This document shows, piece by piece, positions 8,896 through 18,614 of a stretch of DNA of 64,000 bases. Numbering within the stretch: the first letter of the stretch is position 1; every line of letters starts with the position of its first letter. Under the pieces are notes generated by a model that was given only the letters and a program-made list of their open reading frames with translations, was not told the DNA's origin and did not search any database. The stretch comes from Candidatus Altimarinota bacterium (GTDB taxonomy: Bacteria > Patescibacteriota > Gracilibacteria > BD1-5 > UBA6164). The translations under genes were made by a program, and so were the position numbers. Location of the stretch: positions 1 to 64,000 of the forward strand of contig JAQTWV010000001.1 in assembly GCA_028689115.1 (NCBI GenBank), written 5' to 3'.

Positions 8896-9663
8896 ATGAA
8901 AAAAACACCACTTATCTATGTAGACCATGGAAGTCCTATGAGGATTTTGGAAAATAATCCTATAAACCAAAAACTTGAAAATATTTGAAAAAATATGCTT
9001 GATTTTGATATAAAAGCCGTGCTTATAATTTCAGCACATTGGCTTACTAATGGTAGTTATATTACTACTTGAGAAAAACTAGAAACAATATATGATTTTT
9101 ATTGATTTCCAGATGAGTTATATAAACAAAGATATGAAGTTAATACTTCGACTTTTTTGATAGATGAAATTAAAAATATTTTCCCAGATATAAGATCTGA
9201 TTTTAATCATGGACTTGATCATTGAGCTTGGAGTGTTTTGAAAAAGATATTTCCAAAAGCAGATATTCCAGTCGTGCAAATGAGTATTGATTGAAATTTG
9301 GATGCAAAAAATTATTTTGAAATCTGAGAAAAATTATCACTTTTAAGAGAAAAAAGAGTTTTAATAATTTGAAGTTGAAGTATAGTTCATAATTTGAGAG
9401 ATTTTTCTTGGGAATCAAATACTATTTTTTCTTGGGCTAGAGATTTCAATGATGAGATTAAAAAATATATTTTAAATAAAGAATTTTCTAAGGTTATTGA
9501 TTATGAAAAAATAGATGCTTACAAAAGAAGTGTTCCTAGTTTTGATCATTTTGTACCACTTTTATATATTCTTTGAGCAGTTTCAGGGGAAGAAGATTTA
9601 GAATATGTTTATGAATATATTAGTAATGGTTCACTTACAAATAATATTATAATTACAAAATAA
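8896..9663 (+). CDS. LigB-family (DODA-type) extradiol dioxygenase
   Basis: 255 aa. Begins PLIYVDHGSPM; then LIISAHWLT, FNHGLDHGAWSVL, VQMSID, LIIGSGSIVHNLRDF and SFDHFVPLLYILGA. This order of conserved histidines is that of the LigB/YgiD class III extradiol dioxygenases, which bind a catalytic metal with two His. In bacteria, YgiD-type members cleave DOPA-like catechols; natural substrate here unknown. Length fits the family (about 260 aa). Monocistronic between two terminators. Confidence 0.88.
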
Positions 9664-9687
9664 CTCTTTTTAGAGTTATTTTTTTGC
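9661..9687 (+). terminator. Terminator overlapping stop codon
   Basis: TAACTC-TTTTT-AGAGTTA then T7; the TAA stop is part of the stem. Confidence 0.8.
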
Positions 9688-9739
9688 TTTTTAAATTAAA
9701 TAGTATAATATAAAAGTATATATTTTGTATATAAAATTT

Positions 9740-10945
9740 ATGAAATTTAATACTTCCAAGAAATTGTTTGCTCACATAGATTGTGATAGTTTTTTTGCTG
9801 AGTGTGAAATACTTAGAAATCCAAGTATAAAAAATGATTATGTTTTGGTTTGAGAAGAGATAATCCTAGCTTGTAACTATAAAACAAAGGCACTATGAAT
9901 AAAAACTTGAACACCTATTTGGAAAGCTCGTGATATACTAAAATGAAAGTGAGTTTATCTTAGATGAGACCATGATTTTTATAGTCTAGTTTCCTCAAAA
10001 CTTATGATGTATTTAGAAGAAAATACTACTTATGTAGAACCTTTTTCTATAGATGAGGCTTTTTGTGATATAACTTGATTGCCAGAATTATATAATCTAG
10101 ATTTAGAAACTTATGTAAAAAAACTACAAAAAGATATAATCAAATTTGTATGAGTTCCAGTTAGTATTTGAGTAAGTACAACGAGGATAAAAGCCAAGAT
10201 ATTTTCAAAAATAAATAAACCTTTATGAGTTTTTATAGATACTTGAAATAGTAGGGAAATATATGAAAAATTGGAAATTTGAATAGTTCCTTTTATATGA
10301 AAATCTATGCAGGAAAAACTCAAACATAGATGTAAGAATATCTATGATTTTATAAAAATAGGTTATTTTAATTTGAAAAAAGATTTATGAAAAACATCAA
10401 CAGATTTATGGCTAGAATTGTCGGGAGTAAATGCTTTTAAATTGAGAAAATCTAGTATTTCTAAATCAATTAGTAGATGAAGAAGTTTTAATAAAAACAT
10501 AAATAGTGATTTTGAATTTTTATTAAAAGAGATTATCTTAAATTTTAATCATTTATTTGAAGAATTGACTCTTAAGAATTTTGAAACAAAAAAAGTGTCT
10601 ATTTTTTTTAGAAATAAGCAAAAACAAACTATTATTTTTCATTATAGTTTGCCTTGTTATACAAGAGATAGAAAAGTTTTACTTGAAGTTGTAAAAAAAA
10701 TGATGAGTTTATATTTTGATTCCAAAATACTTTATAGAAGTACAGGTTTAGTTTTTTCTAGTCTAAAAGATAAATCTTTTCATCAAACAAATATATTTGA
10801 AAAAAGAGTTGTTTTTAATGATAATAAGAAAGAAATTTATACAATTGTAAATGAGATAAATAAAAAATACGATACTCATAAAGTTTCATTTTGAATGGAT
10901 TTAGTTGATAAAAATTTTAGTTCTAAATTGGGTATAAGGAAGTAA
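9740..10945 (+). CDS. Y-family DNA polymerase (DinB/UmuC type)
   Basis: 401 aa. Catalytic palm motifs are present: FAHIDCDSFFAECE (about residues 9-22, first acidic cluster), ACNYKTKALGIKTG, and VEPFSIDEAFCDITG (about 100-114, the SIDE motif with paired acids). PVSIGVSTTRIKAKIFSKI is the adjoining conserved helix. A helix-hairpin-helix-like segment (IGKSMQEKL) and a little-finger domain of about 150 residues follow. No beta-clamp motif is evident by eye. It would carry out translesion synthesis. Could be UmuC- or DinB-like; the PVSIGVSTTRIKAK spelling is closer to UmuC/ImuB relatives. Confidence 0.88.
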
Positions 10946-11018
10946 ATATAAATTATTTCTTTTTGCATTTTTTAACTAACTAATTAACATATACTTATTA
11001 AAATTAATTTTTTAAAAC

Positions 11019-11441
11019 TTGAAAAAAATTATTTTACATCTTATATTTACAATATTTATTTTTGTAAATTTTAGCCATAACGCAGTTATGGCTTTTGGTG
11101 ATAAAATAAGTTTTTCTATGTGAAATCACAATATGGAAACTCAAAATATTCCAGATTGTCATCACGATGAAGAAAACAATAATAAAGATTTTGGTAATTG
11201 TAAAAGTGTTTGTTGCTATGAAAAAGATTATACAACAAATAATTTTTTGTTATCAAATACTACTCAAAATATAATTAAAAAATTTAAAATATTAATTTCA
11301 TTTTTTGATGTCTGAGATTTAGATAATCTTGTCTTTGATTGGAATTTTGTTTGAAATACATCTCCACCAAATGAAAAAATATTATTAAAACAAGATAATT
11401 TATACATAAATTTGATATGAATAATTAAGAGTAATACCTAA
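11019..11441 (+). CDS. Small secreted His/Cys-rich protein of the copper cluster
   Basis: 140 aa with a TTG start at 11019 (an in-frame TAA lies just upstream, and no ATG precedes the signal peptide). Residues 1-30 form a signal peptide (KKIILHLIFTIFIFVNF, then AVMAFG). The mature part holds HNMETQ, DCHHDE and CKSVCCYEKD, a metal-binding-like cluster. The position in front of the copper efflux genes suggests a periplasmic copper-binding or sensing role, by context only. The rest is not recognised. Confidence 0.6.
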
Positions 11442-11540
11442 ACTATATTAAAAAATATAGGCATTTTTTCGTGCCAAAATTCTTTTTAGAATTTAATATA
11501 TTTTAAATATATAGTTTTTTATTTCGTTTAAAATTTAAAT

Positions 11541-12872
11541 ATGAAAAAAATAATTCAAATAAAATGAATGCATTGTATAAGTTGTGAAATCATCTTAGAA
11601 AAAGAATTAAAAAATATAACTTGAGCTAATCTAATAATGATTAGTCATAAAAAATGAATTATGGAGGTAGATTTCAAAGATGAATCTGCTTATAAGGAAG
11701 TAGTTAAAGCTATAGAAAAAAATAACTTTAAAGTTATAGAAAAATGAGTAAAAGTTGAAAATAATTCAAATGGAAATGCTTTTCTATTAAATATTATAGC
11801 AATTATGTTGGTTGCAATACTATTTATTTCAACTAAGATTTTTAATTTTAACACATTTATTCCAGATACTAGTTCTATAAATTATATAAGTGCTATTCTC
11901 TTATGAATTGTAGCTTCAGTTTCAACTTGTTTAGCTGTTACTTGAGGTATTATAATTTGATTTGGAAAATATTTTGATCATGAAAAGTCATTTTTATGAC
12001 ATTTAAAAGTTCAAACAGGTTTTCAAATATGAAGAATATTATGATTTTTTCTATTAGGTTGAATTCTTTGAAGTATAGGACAAGTATTTAGTATAAATTT
12101 CGCTTTAACTTGAATATTAACAATTATTGTGGGTTTATTACTTATTTATATGTGATTAAATATACTATGAATATTGCCAAGCCTTACTAAATTTGGAGTT
12201 CATATGCCAAAAAGTTTCGCTTCAAAAATTGAGTGATTATGAAAACCTAAATATGCGCCTATAGTTTGAGCTTTGACTTTTTTTCTACCTTGTTGATTTA
12301 CGCAAAGCATGCAACTTTTAGCAGTGAGTAGTGGTAGTTTTTGGGTAGGTTGATTAGTTATGATGTTTTTTGCACTTTGAACTTTTCCAGTTTTGTATTC
12401 TCTAGGTTTATGATCTAGTTATTTTACTAACAAAAAATTTGTTATTTTAAATACTATTATTTGAGCAATAGTTATATTTTTCTGAATTTTTAGTATAAGT
12501 AATTCTTACAAGTTAGTAAATTTTTCATCTTTTTCTGATTCAAATACTACTATTTCAGAAAATTTAGATAATGCATTATGATCTATTGATGATAAAGATT
12601 TAGAAATAGTAAAAGTTTGATACAATTGATATGCTACTGTTCCAAGTGAAATAAATCTAAAAGCATGATGAAATTATAAGTTAGTTGTAACTCCAACTTC
12701 AAATTGATTATGATGTATGACTTCACAAGTTATTCCAAAACTTTCAAATAAGGTTTCATATGTAAAAAAATGAGTTGATATTGTTTATGAAATACGTGAT
12801 GCTAAGGCTGGAACTTATGATATAGTTTGTGGTTCTATGTGAATGCAACAATGAAGAATTATTATTAATTAA
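11541..12872 (+). CDS. HMA domain - TauE/SafE-like exporter - cupredoxin-like fusion
   Basis: 443 aa. An N-terminal heavy-metal-associated domain (IKGMHCISC, residues about 6-14) is followed by a membrane region of some 7-8 helices resembling the DsbD/TauE-SafE family (STCLAVTGGIIIGFGKYF, FLPCGFTQSMQLLAVSSGS, VGGLVMMFFALGTFPVL), and a C-terminal domain of about 100 residues with TPTSNGLGCMTSQVIPKLS and GTYDIVCGSMGMQQGRI, which looks like a cupredoxin copper site (Cys, Met ligands). The PCGF motif is typical of this family. Likely moves copper or its redox equivalents. Lies 10 nt upstream of copA. Confidence 0.78.
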
Positions 12873-12882
12873 ATAAATAATC

Positions 12883-15009
12883 ATGCACAAAAAATTTTTA
12901 ATAAAATGAATGACTTGTGCTAGTTGCGTAAGTCTAAATCAAAATGCAATAAAAGATTTAGATTGAGTAAAAAGTATAAGCATTAATTTGGCTACAAATA
13001 CTGCCAATATAGATTTTGATGAAAAAGTAATTTCTTTTTCAGATATAGTAAAGGAGGTAGAATCAAATGGTTTTAAGGTAGAAGAAGATACTGAAAAAAA
13101 AGAAAAAAAAGACAACAAGGTTTTAAGTAGATTTATATTTTCTCTTATATTTTCAATACCAGTTTTTTCAATGATGTTTGGTGAATTTATGACTTGAATT
13201 TCATATTTTGGAGTGGATTTAACTATGTATAGTTATGCAATATTATCTTTTATAGTTGTATTTATATTTGGTAAACATTTTCATATTTGAGCATTTAAGG
13301 CAATTAAAAAGTTTCATTTCAATATGGATAGTTTGGTTTCACTAGGAACACTAACAGCCTTTATTTATTCTGTTATTGCTATGTTTTATATGTGATATAC
13401 AGTTTATTTTGAAGCTGCAGTTGCTATAATAACACTTATAAATCTATGAAAATATTTAGAAGCAAAAGCTAAATCAAAAGCATGAGATGCAATTGCTAAA
13501 TTATTAGAACTTTGAGTAAAAAAAGCTTATGTTATAGTTTGAGATAATATAGTTGAAAAAGATATAGATAATATAAAAGTATGAGAAATAATAATAGTAA
13601 AAGCATGAGAAAAAATAGCGCTAGATTGAGTTATATTAACAGGTTCTGCTAATATAGACGAAAGTATGTTGACAGGGGAAAGTATGCCTGTCTACAAAGA
13701 AATTTGAAGTGAATGTTTTGGGTGAACTATAAATCTAGATTGAAATATAAATATTAAAGTTACTAAAACAAATGCTAATTGAACTCTTGCAAATATCATA
13801 AAACTGGTAGATAATGCACAAAGTTCAAAAGCTCCAATAGAGCATTTAGCAGATACTATTTCAGGAATTTTTGTTCCAGTAATAATTGTAATTTCAATTA
13901 TTACATTTGTAGTTTGGTACTATATTACTGGTGATATAAGTAAGGCAATAATTCCAGCTGTAGCCGCATTAGTTATAGCTTGTCCTTGTGCGCTTTGACT
14001 TGCTACTCCAACTGCAATTATGGTTGGAACTTGAGTTTGAGCAAGTCATGGTATACTTATAAAAAATGCTGAAACACTTGAAAAAACAAAGGATATAGAT
14101 GTGATTGTTTTTGATAAAACGTGAACTCTTACAAATGGTAAACCAGAAGTTACAGATGTGATAAATATTTCAAAAACAAAAGAAGAACTTATAAATATCT
14201 CAGTTTCATTGTCTAACTTATCTCATCATCCACTTTCTAAATCTATTGCTAGTTATCACAATGATTTAAAAACTCTTGAAGTTTTAGATTTCGAAGAAGT
14301 AAGATGAAAATGAATTATTTGAAATATAGCTTGAAAAAAAGTTAAATTATGAAATAAAAAATTATTTGATAATTTAAGTGATGAGATAAATATTCAAATT
14401 GACAAGTTAACTATTTTTTGAAAAACACCAATTATAGTTTGAGATGAAAATGAAATTTACTGAATAATTTGATTAATTGATTTACCAAAAGTTTGAGTAG
14501 AAAAAACAATAGAATTAATTCATAATAAATGAATAAAGGTTGTGATGTTAACTTGAGATACTAAAAAAACTTCAGAATATATAGCTTCAAAAATTTGAAT
14601 TGATAGTGTATTTGCAGAAGTTATGCCAGAAGATAAATTAAAAATTATAAGTGATTTACAAGCTAAATGAAATAAAGTAGCTTTTGTATGAGATGGTATA
14701 AATGATGCACCAGCACTTGTAAAAGCAGATTTATCAATTGCTATGTGAACATGAAGTGATATAGCTATGGAATCAAGTGATATAGTTTTGGTTAAGTGAA
14801 ATTTAGAAAAAGTAGTTACTGCTATAGATTTATCAAGGAGAACTTTGTCTATAATAAAACAAAATTTATTTTGGGCTTTTGTTTATAATTCTATATGAAT
14901 TCCACTTGCTGTACTTTGAATATTAAATCCTATTTTTGCAAGTTTTGCTATGAGTATGAGTAGTGTAAGTGTTGTTAGTAATAGTTTAAGATTAAAGAGG
15001 TTTAAATAA
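12883..15009 (+). CDS. copA: Copper-exporting P1B-type ATPase
   Basis: 708 aa. N-terminal HMA domain with GMTCASC (residues about 9-15), then eight membrane helices. Visible signatures: the TGES actuator loop (MLTGESMPV), the ion-binding CPCALG (C367/C369), phosphorylated D411 in DKTGT (its glycine is TGA), SHHPLSKSI (HP locus), and [22 protein letters not shown]7/8 residues YNSIGIPLA and [15 protein letters not shown] are those of Cu(I) pumps. It would expel Cu(I) from the cytoplasm using ATP. Part of the operon 11541-16684. Confidence 0.95.
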
Positions 15010-15022
15010 TAATTATGAAAAT

Positions 15023-16684
15023 ATGAAAAAAGATATTAATAAAATTTTAAAAATATCAATAATTACATTTTTTTGTTTAGTATTATTTTATTATTTATTT
15101 ATGTATAGTGTTAATTATTTTCATTCAAGTATGATGAATATTAATACATTAAGCAATAGTAAAAATGTATTAAATAATGTTAAAAATATATCAAAACAAG
15201 AACTTGTTTATTGAAATGGTAATGGTTTAATAGAAGAAAAAAGTCAGGAAATAATTAATTTAAAAGATTGAGATAATTATGAAATTGAAATAGTAAAAAT
15301 AAAGAAAAAAATTTGAACAAGAGAAGTTGAAATGCTTTCATATAATTGAAGTATTCCATGACCAATTATAAAAGCAAAGGTCTGAACAAAGGCTAAAATA
15401 ACAATTATTAATAAGGTCCCAGATTTAGAAACAACTTTGCATTCTCATTGATTAAGACTTAATGATATGTTTGATGGAGTTGTTAAAAGTATGATGGGAA
15501 AACAAGATCCAATTGTCTCTTGAAATAGTTTTACTTATGAACTTAGTTTTCCAGATGAAGGAGTATTTTGGTATCATCCACATTTAAGAGAAGATATACA
15601 ACAAGAACTTGGTCTTTATTGAAATTATATAGTAGAACCAAAAGATGAAAATTATTATTCTAAAGTAAATCGTGAATGACCAATTATTTTAGATGATATA
15701 GCTTTGAATTGAGATAAATTAAAACCTTTTTATAAGGATTTTACAAATTATGTTTTGATGTGAAGATTTTGAAATACTATGTTTGTAAATGGGAATACTG
15801 ATTATGAGTTTAATATGAAATCATGAGAAGTAGTTAGAGCTTATATAACTGATGTGGCGAATACAAGAGTATTTAATCTAAAAATACCATGAATTAAAAT
15901 GAAATTAGTTTGAAGTGATATTTGAAAATATGAGGAAGAAAAATTTATAGATAATTTAATTATTTCACCTTGAGAAAGGTATATAGTTGATTTATATGCT
16001 GAAAATTCTTGAACTTTTGAAATATTAAATTCGACTCCAGATGAAAATTATTCTATATGAAAAGTAGTAGTTTCTGAGGAAAAAGTTGAAACTACTTATG
16101 TAAAAGAGTTTGAAACTTTACAAAAAAATAAAGATATTTCAGCAGATATAGAGAAATTTAAACCATATTTTGATAAGAAAGCAGACAAAAATCTAAGTTT
16201 AGAATTATGAAATGTTGATAAAAAATGATGAATTGATGATAATAGTATGTGAATTATGTGATGACATATGATGTGAGATAATGATGAAATTGAGTGGGAA
16301 GATAATATGCCAATGATGAATAAAAATTCAACTTCACTTGATTATGAATGGAAGATAATAGATAAAGAAACTGGTGAAGAAAATATGGATATAAAATGGA
16401 ATTTTAATAAATGAGATGTTGTTAAAATTCGTATAGAAAATAGTAAAGATTGAGCTCATCCTATGCAACATCCTTTTCATATGCATGGGCAAAGATTTTT
16501 AGTTTTAGAAAGAAATTGAGAAAAACAAGAAAATCTTGTTTGGAAAGATACTGTATTAATAAAAACTTGAGAAACTGTTGATATATTGGTTGATATGAGT
16601 AATCCATGAGAATGGATGGCTCATTGTCATATATCTGAACATTTATTTTCAGGTATGATGATGCATTTTTCAGTGAAAGAATAA
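15023..16684 (+). CDS. Multicopper oxidase, membrane-anchored
   Basis: 553 aa. An N-terminal hydrophobic anchor (residues about 9-28) precedes three cupredoxin domains. Copper ligands: H140/H142 in LHSHGLRL, FWYHPHLRED, HPMQHPFHMHGQ and H534-C535-H536 in MAHCHISEHLFSGM, the last supplying the type 1 site. A Met-rich insert (SMGIMGGHMMGDN ... DNMPMMN, about residues 405-435) recalls the cuprous-oxidase insert of CueO. Located after copA, it probably oxidises exported Cu(I) to Cu(II) on the outer face. Very little doubt about the family. Confidence 0.93.
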
Positions 16685-16716
16685 AAAAACTCGCCCCTTG
16701 GGGTGAGTTTTTTTGT
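16685..16716. terminator. Bidirectional GC-rich terminator
   Basis: ACTCGCCCC-TT-GGGGTGAGT stem with A and T tracts on both sides; ends the copper operon and the convergent small gene. Confidence 0.9.
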
Positions 16717-16726
16717 TGCTGAATAA

Positions 16727-16948
16727 TCACTTGATAAGTCCTTTGTTTATCAAGAATTGTTCAACAGTGAGGTCTGAAACAAATTCACCTTCCATGGTAT
16801 GTATGTTTCCATTTGCACATAGTTTAAAACCAGTAGGTTCCCCATCAAGGTGAATTATCCTTTTTACATCTACCACCAATTTTATGAATCTATTGCTAGG
16901 TTCTTGAACGATTTTTTCCCAACTGTGGTAATATAATTCAAAGGTCAT
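16727..16948 (-). CDS. Small protein A, TGA-terminated, paralogue of protein B
   Basis: 73 aa starting MTFELYYHSWEKIV; the ATG is chosen because AAGGAGG (complement of 16954-16958 core) lies 5 nt upstream. The C-terminus MEGEFVSDLTVEQFLINKGLIK resembles that of protein B (TSGLFVSKDTVEEFCKSKGLIK). It ends in TGA and is followed at once by a GC-rich terminator. No internal Gly is TGA. In the host's code TGA would read Gly and translation would continue 28 codons through the terminator into sequence opposite the oxidase gene. This fits a gene from a standard-code organism. Function unknown; probably a small beta-rich fold. Confidence 0.7.
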   Translation of the reverse strand: MTFELYYHSWEKIVQEPSNRFIKLVVDVKRIIHLDGEPTGFKLCANGNIHTMEGEFVSDLTVEQFLINKGLIK

Positions 16949-16977
16949 TTTTTCCTCCTTTCTTAAAATGAGAGTAT

Positions 16978-17005
16978 ATATTATCACATAATGAAAAATA
17001 ATCAA
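16978..17005 (-). promoter_or_regulatory. Promoter of small gene A
   Basis: On the minus strand TTGATT, 16-nt spacer, TAATAT, about 30 nt before the ATG. Confidence 0.45.
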
Positions 17006-17026
17006 TAAAAAATTTTGAGAAAAAAC

Positions 17027-17055
17027 AAAACCTCGCCCGAAGGGCGAGGTTTTTC
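17027..17055 (-). terminator. GC-rich terminator of small gene B
   Basis: ACCTCGCCC-TTC-GGGCGAGGT followed by TTTTG on the minus strand, 16 nt past the TGA. Confidence 0.9.
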
Positions 17056-17067
17056 GTAGTCAAAGAA

Positions 17068-17268
17068 TCACTTAATCAAGCCTTTTGACTTGCAGAATTC
17101 TTCAACTGTGTCTTTTGAAACAAATAATCCAGAAGTGGTGTAGATTTTGCCATCTCCACCAACTTTGTAACCAGTTTCATTGTGGTTAAGGTAGATCTTA
17201 TTACCAAAACCAACCTTAAGTTGTACGTAGTTTCCACGTGCATCATGTACCATAATTTGAAAGGCCAT
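17068..17268 (-). CDS. Small protein B, TGA-terminated, paralogue of protein A
   Basis: 66 aa starting MAFQIMVHDARGNYVQLKV. The start is fixed by a GGAGG (complement of 17274-17278) 5 nt upstream. Ten glycines, none TGA, and the stop itself is TGA, directly before a terminator. It has a perfect consensus promoter. Shared pattern with A: a Gly-x-Lys-(V/L) beta pair, G-x-I-(H/Y)-T, then (E/L)FVS-(D/K)-x-TVE-(Q/E)F and KGLIK. Unknown function. Same foreign signature as gene A and the gene at 2725. Confidence 0.72.
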   Translation of the reverse strand: MAFQIMVHDARGNYVQLKVGFGNKIYLNHNETGYKVGGDGKIYTTSGLFVSKDTVEEFCKSKGLIK

Positions 17269-17299
17269 TTCTTCCTCCAATATAAAAATTAGCAATTAT

Positions 17300-17328
17300 A
17301 TTATAAGATATAAATGCTAATATGTCAA
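17300..17328 (-). promoter_or_regulatory. Consensus sigma-70-type promoter of small gene B
   Basis: Minus strand TTGACA (complement of 17323-17328), exactly 17 nt, TATAAT (complement of 17300-17305); the best consensus promoter in the window. Confidence 0.75.
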
Positions 17329-17358
17329 AAAAATAACTTCGAGTTTACTCGAAGTTAT
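17329..17358 (-). terminator. Terminator with the ZIP stop codon in its loop
   Basis: ATAACTTCGAG-TAA-ACTCGAAGTTAT stem then a T run on the minus strand; the loop holds the TAA of the ZIP gene. Confidence 0.85.
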
Positions 17359-18112
17359 GAATTAATTGTCAAAATAGGAAGAAAAGTAATATTCAAAATG
17401 TAAGAAGTAGGAAATATATTACTTTCTTTTTTGTATTTTCTTGATCTTTTATTTCTGGAAATATATCAGTTAGTGCGATGTATAAAAGTCATCCACAAAT
17501 TAAAAGTAGTATTTTAAATTGATTATTTATTAAGAAATCAATGAAAGGGAATGTTAATATAGCTCAGAAAACTCAACCAAAACTTGCTATATATGAATTT
17601 TTTTCATCTTTGTGATTCATAAAATAGTTTGAAATATTTTGAGGAATAGAATGAAGTAGTATAGCCACTGTTGTAGCAATTCATATTTCTAAGTTTATTG
17701 AAAATGCACTAAATAAAACAATTCAGTGAATAAAATTGTGTAATATAGTTCAAAAAAACATCATCTTATGTTTTAAATGTTCTTTTTGTAATCATTTATT
17801 ATGTCAGCAACTAGCTTCATGACTTAAATCCTTGCAATGATGCCAATGAAGAAATAATTCTAGAAAATAAAAAGCAATTATTCAAAGAAGTATAAAAAGT
17901 CAAAATTCAGTTCCTGTTAAATTTCAAGAATCCAAAACTTCTGGAATAAATCATAGAAAAATAATTCAAAAAATTACTCATATAGTTATAGAAGTAACAT
18001 ATTCTATATTATTAGAAACATTTTTTTTAAATGTTTTTAAAAGAAATATTATAAAAATAATACTTATTGAAATAACCAAATTTCAAATAAGAGTTCATAA
18101 GAATGCATTCAT
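17345..18112 (-). CDS. ZIP-family metal transporter
   Basis: 255 aa, about eight hydrophobic helices. The helix IV motif HNFIHGIVLFSAF and helix V motif LLHSIPQNISNYF are the H-N-x-x-D/H-G and H-x-x-P metal-binding signatures of ZIP transporters. Between helices III and IV lies a His-rich loop (LHWHHCKDLSHEASCGHNK), a probable zinc-binding segment. It would import Zn or another divalent metal. Adjacent to the Fur-family regulator (7 nt), consistent with zinc control. Confidence 0.87.
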
Positions 18113-18119
18113 TTTTTTT

Positions 18120-18524
18120 TTAATTATTAAGTAAACAATTTTTACAAGTTCCAATAATTCATATATTATGAGATTTTATCATAAATCACATATTTTTAGC
18201 TTCTTCAAATATTTTTTTACAAATATCATTTGAATGAAATGTAATTATAGAATTACAAATATTACATTTCATATGTTCATGATGATGGTTTTCGTCATTT
18301 AATTCATAACTTATAGCACTTTCTCATATATCAATCTTTCTAATAATTGATAAATCCAAAAATAAATTTATAGTTCTAAAAATACTAGCTCTTCATAGAC
18401 TTTTAAAATTATCTAAAATATCATTATAAGTAAATAAGTGTTTTGTTTTTATATAATCAAAAATAGCTATTCTTTCCGGAGTAACTCTATTTTGATTTTT
18501 TTTTAAAATATTTTCTATGTTCAT
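18120..18524 (-). CDS. Fur/Zur-family metalloregulator
   Basis: 134 aa. N-terminal winged helix (NRVTPERIAIFDYIKTK ... FTYNDILDNF ... RASIFRTINLFLDLSIIRKI) with the Fur pattern of R-x-T-x-x-R and a recognition helix, followed by a metal-binding region NDENHHHEHMKCNIC and a C-terminal CKNC that would make the structural Zn site. Probably senses zinc and represses the adjacent ZIP gene 7 nt downstream. Zur is more likely than Fur from its neighbour, not from sequence. Confidence 0.88.
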
Positions 18525-18587
18525 ATTATTGGGACTTAGTATCAATAAGATACTTTTATTTTAATTATTTAAAAATTTTGTCAAATA

Positions 18588-18614
18588 AAAAAGATAAGAA
18601 TAATCCTATCTTTT
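18588..18614 (-). terminator. Terminator overlapping the Na/Pi gene end
   Basis: AAAGATA / TATCTTT stem spanning the TAG stop, T run on the minus strand. Confidence 0.6.
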
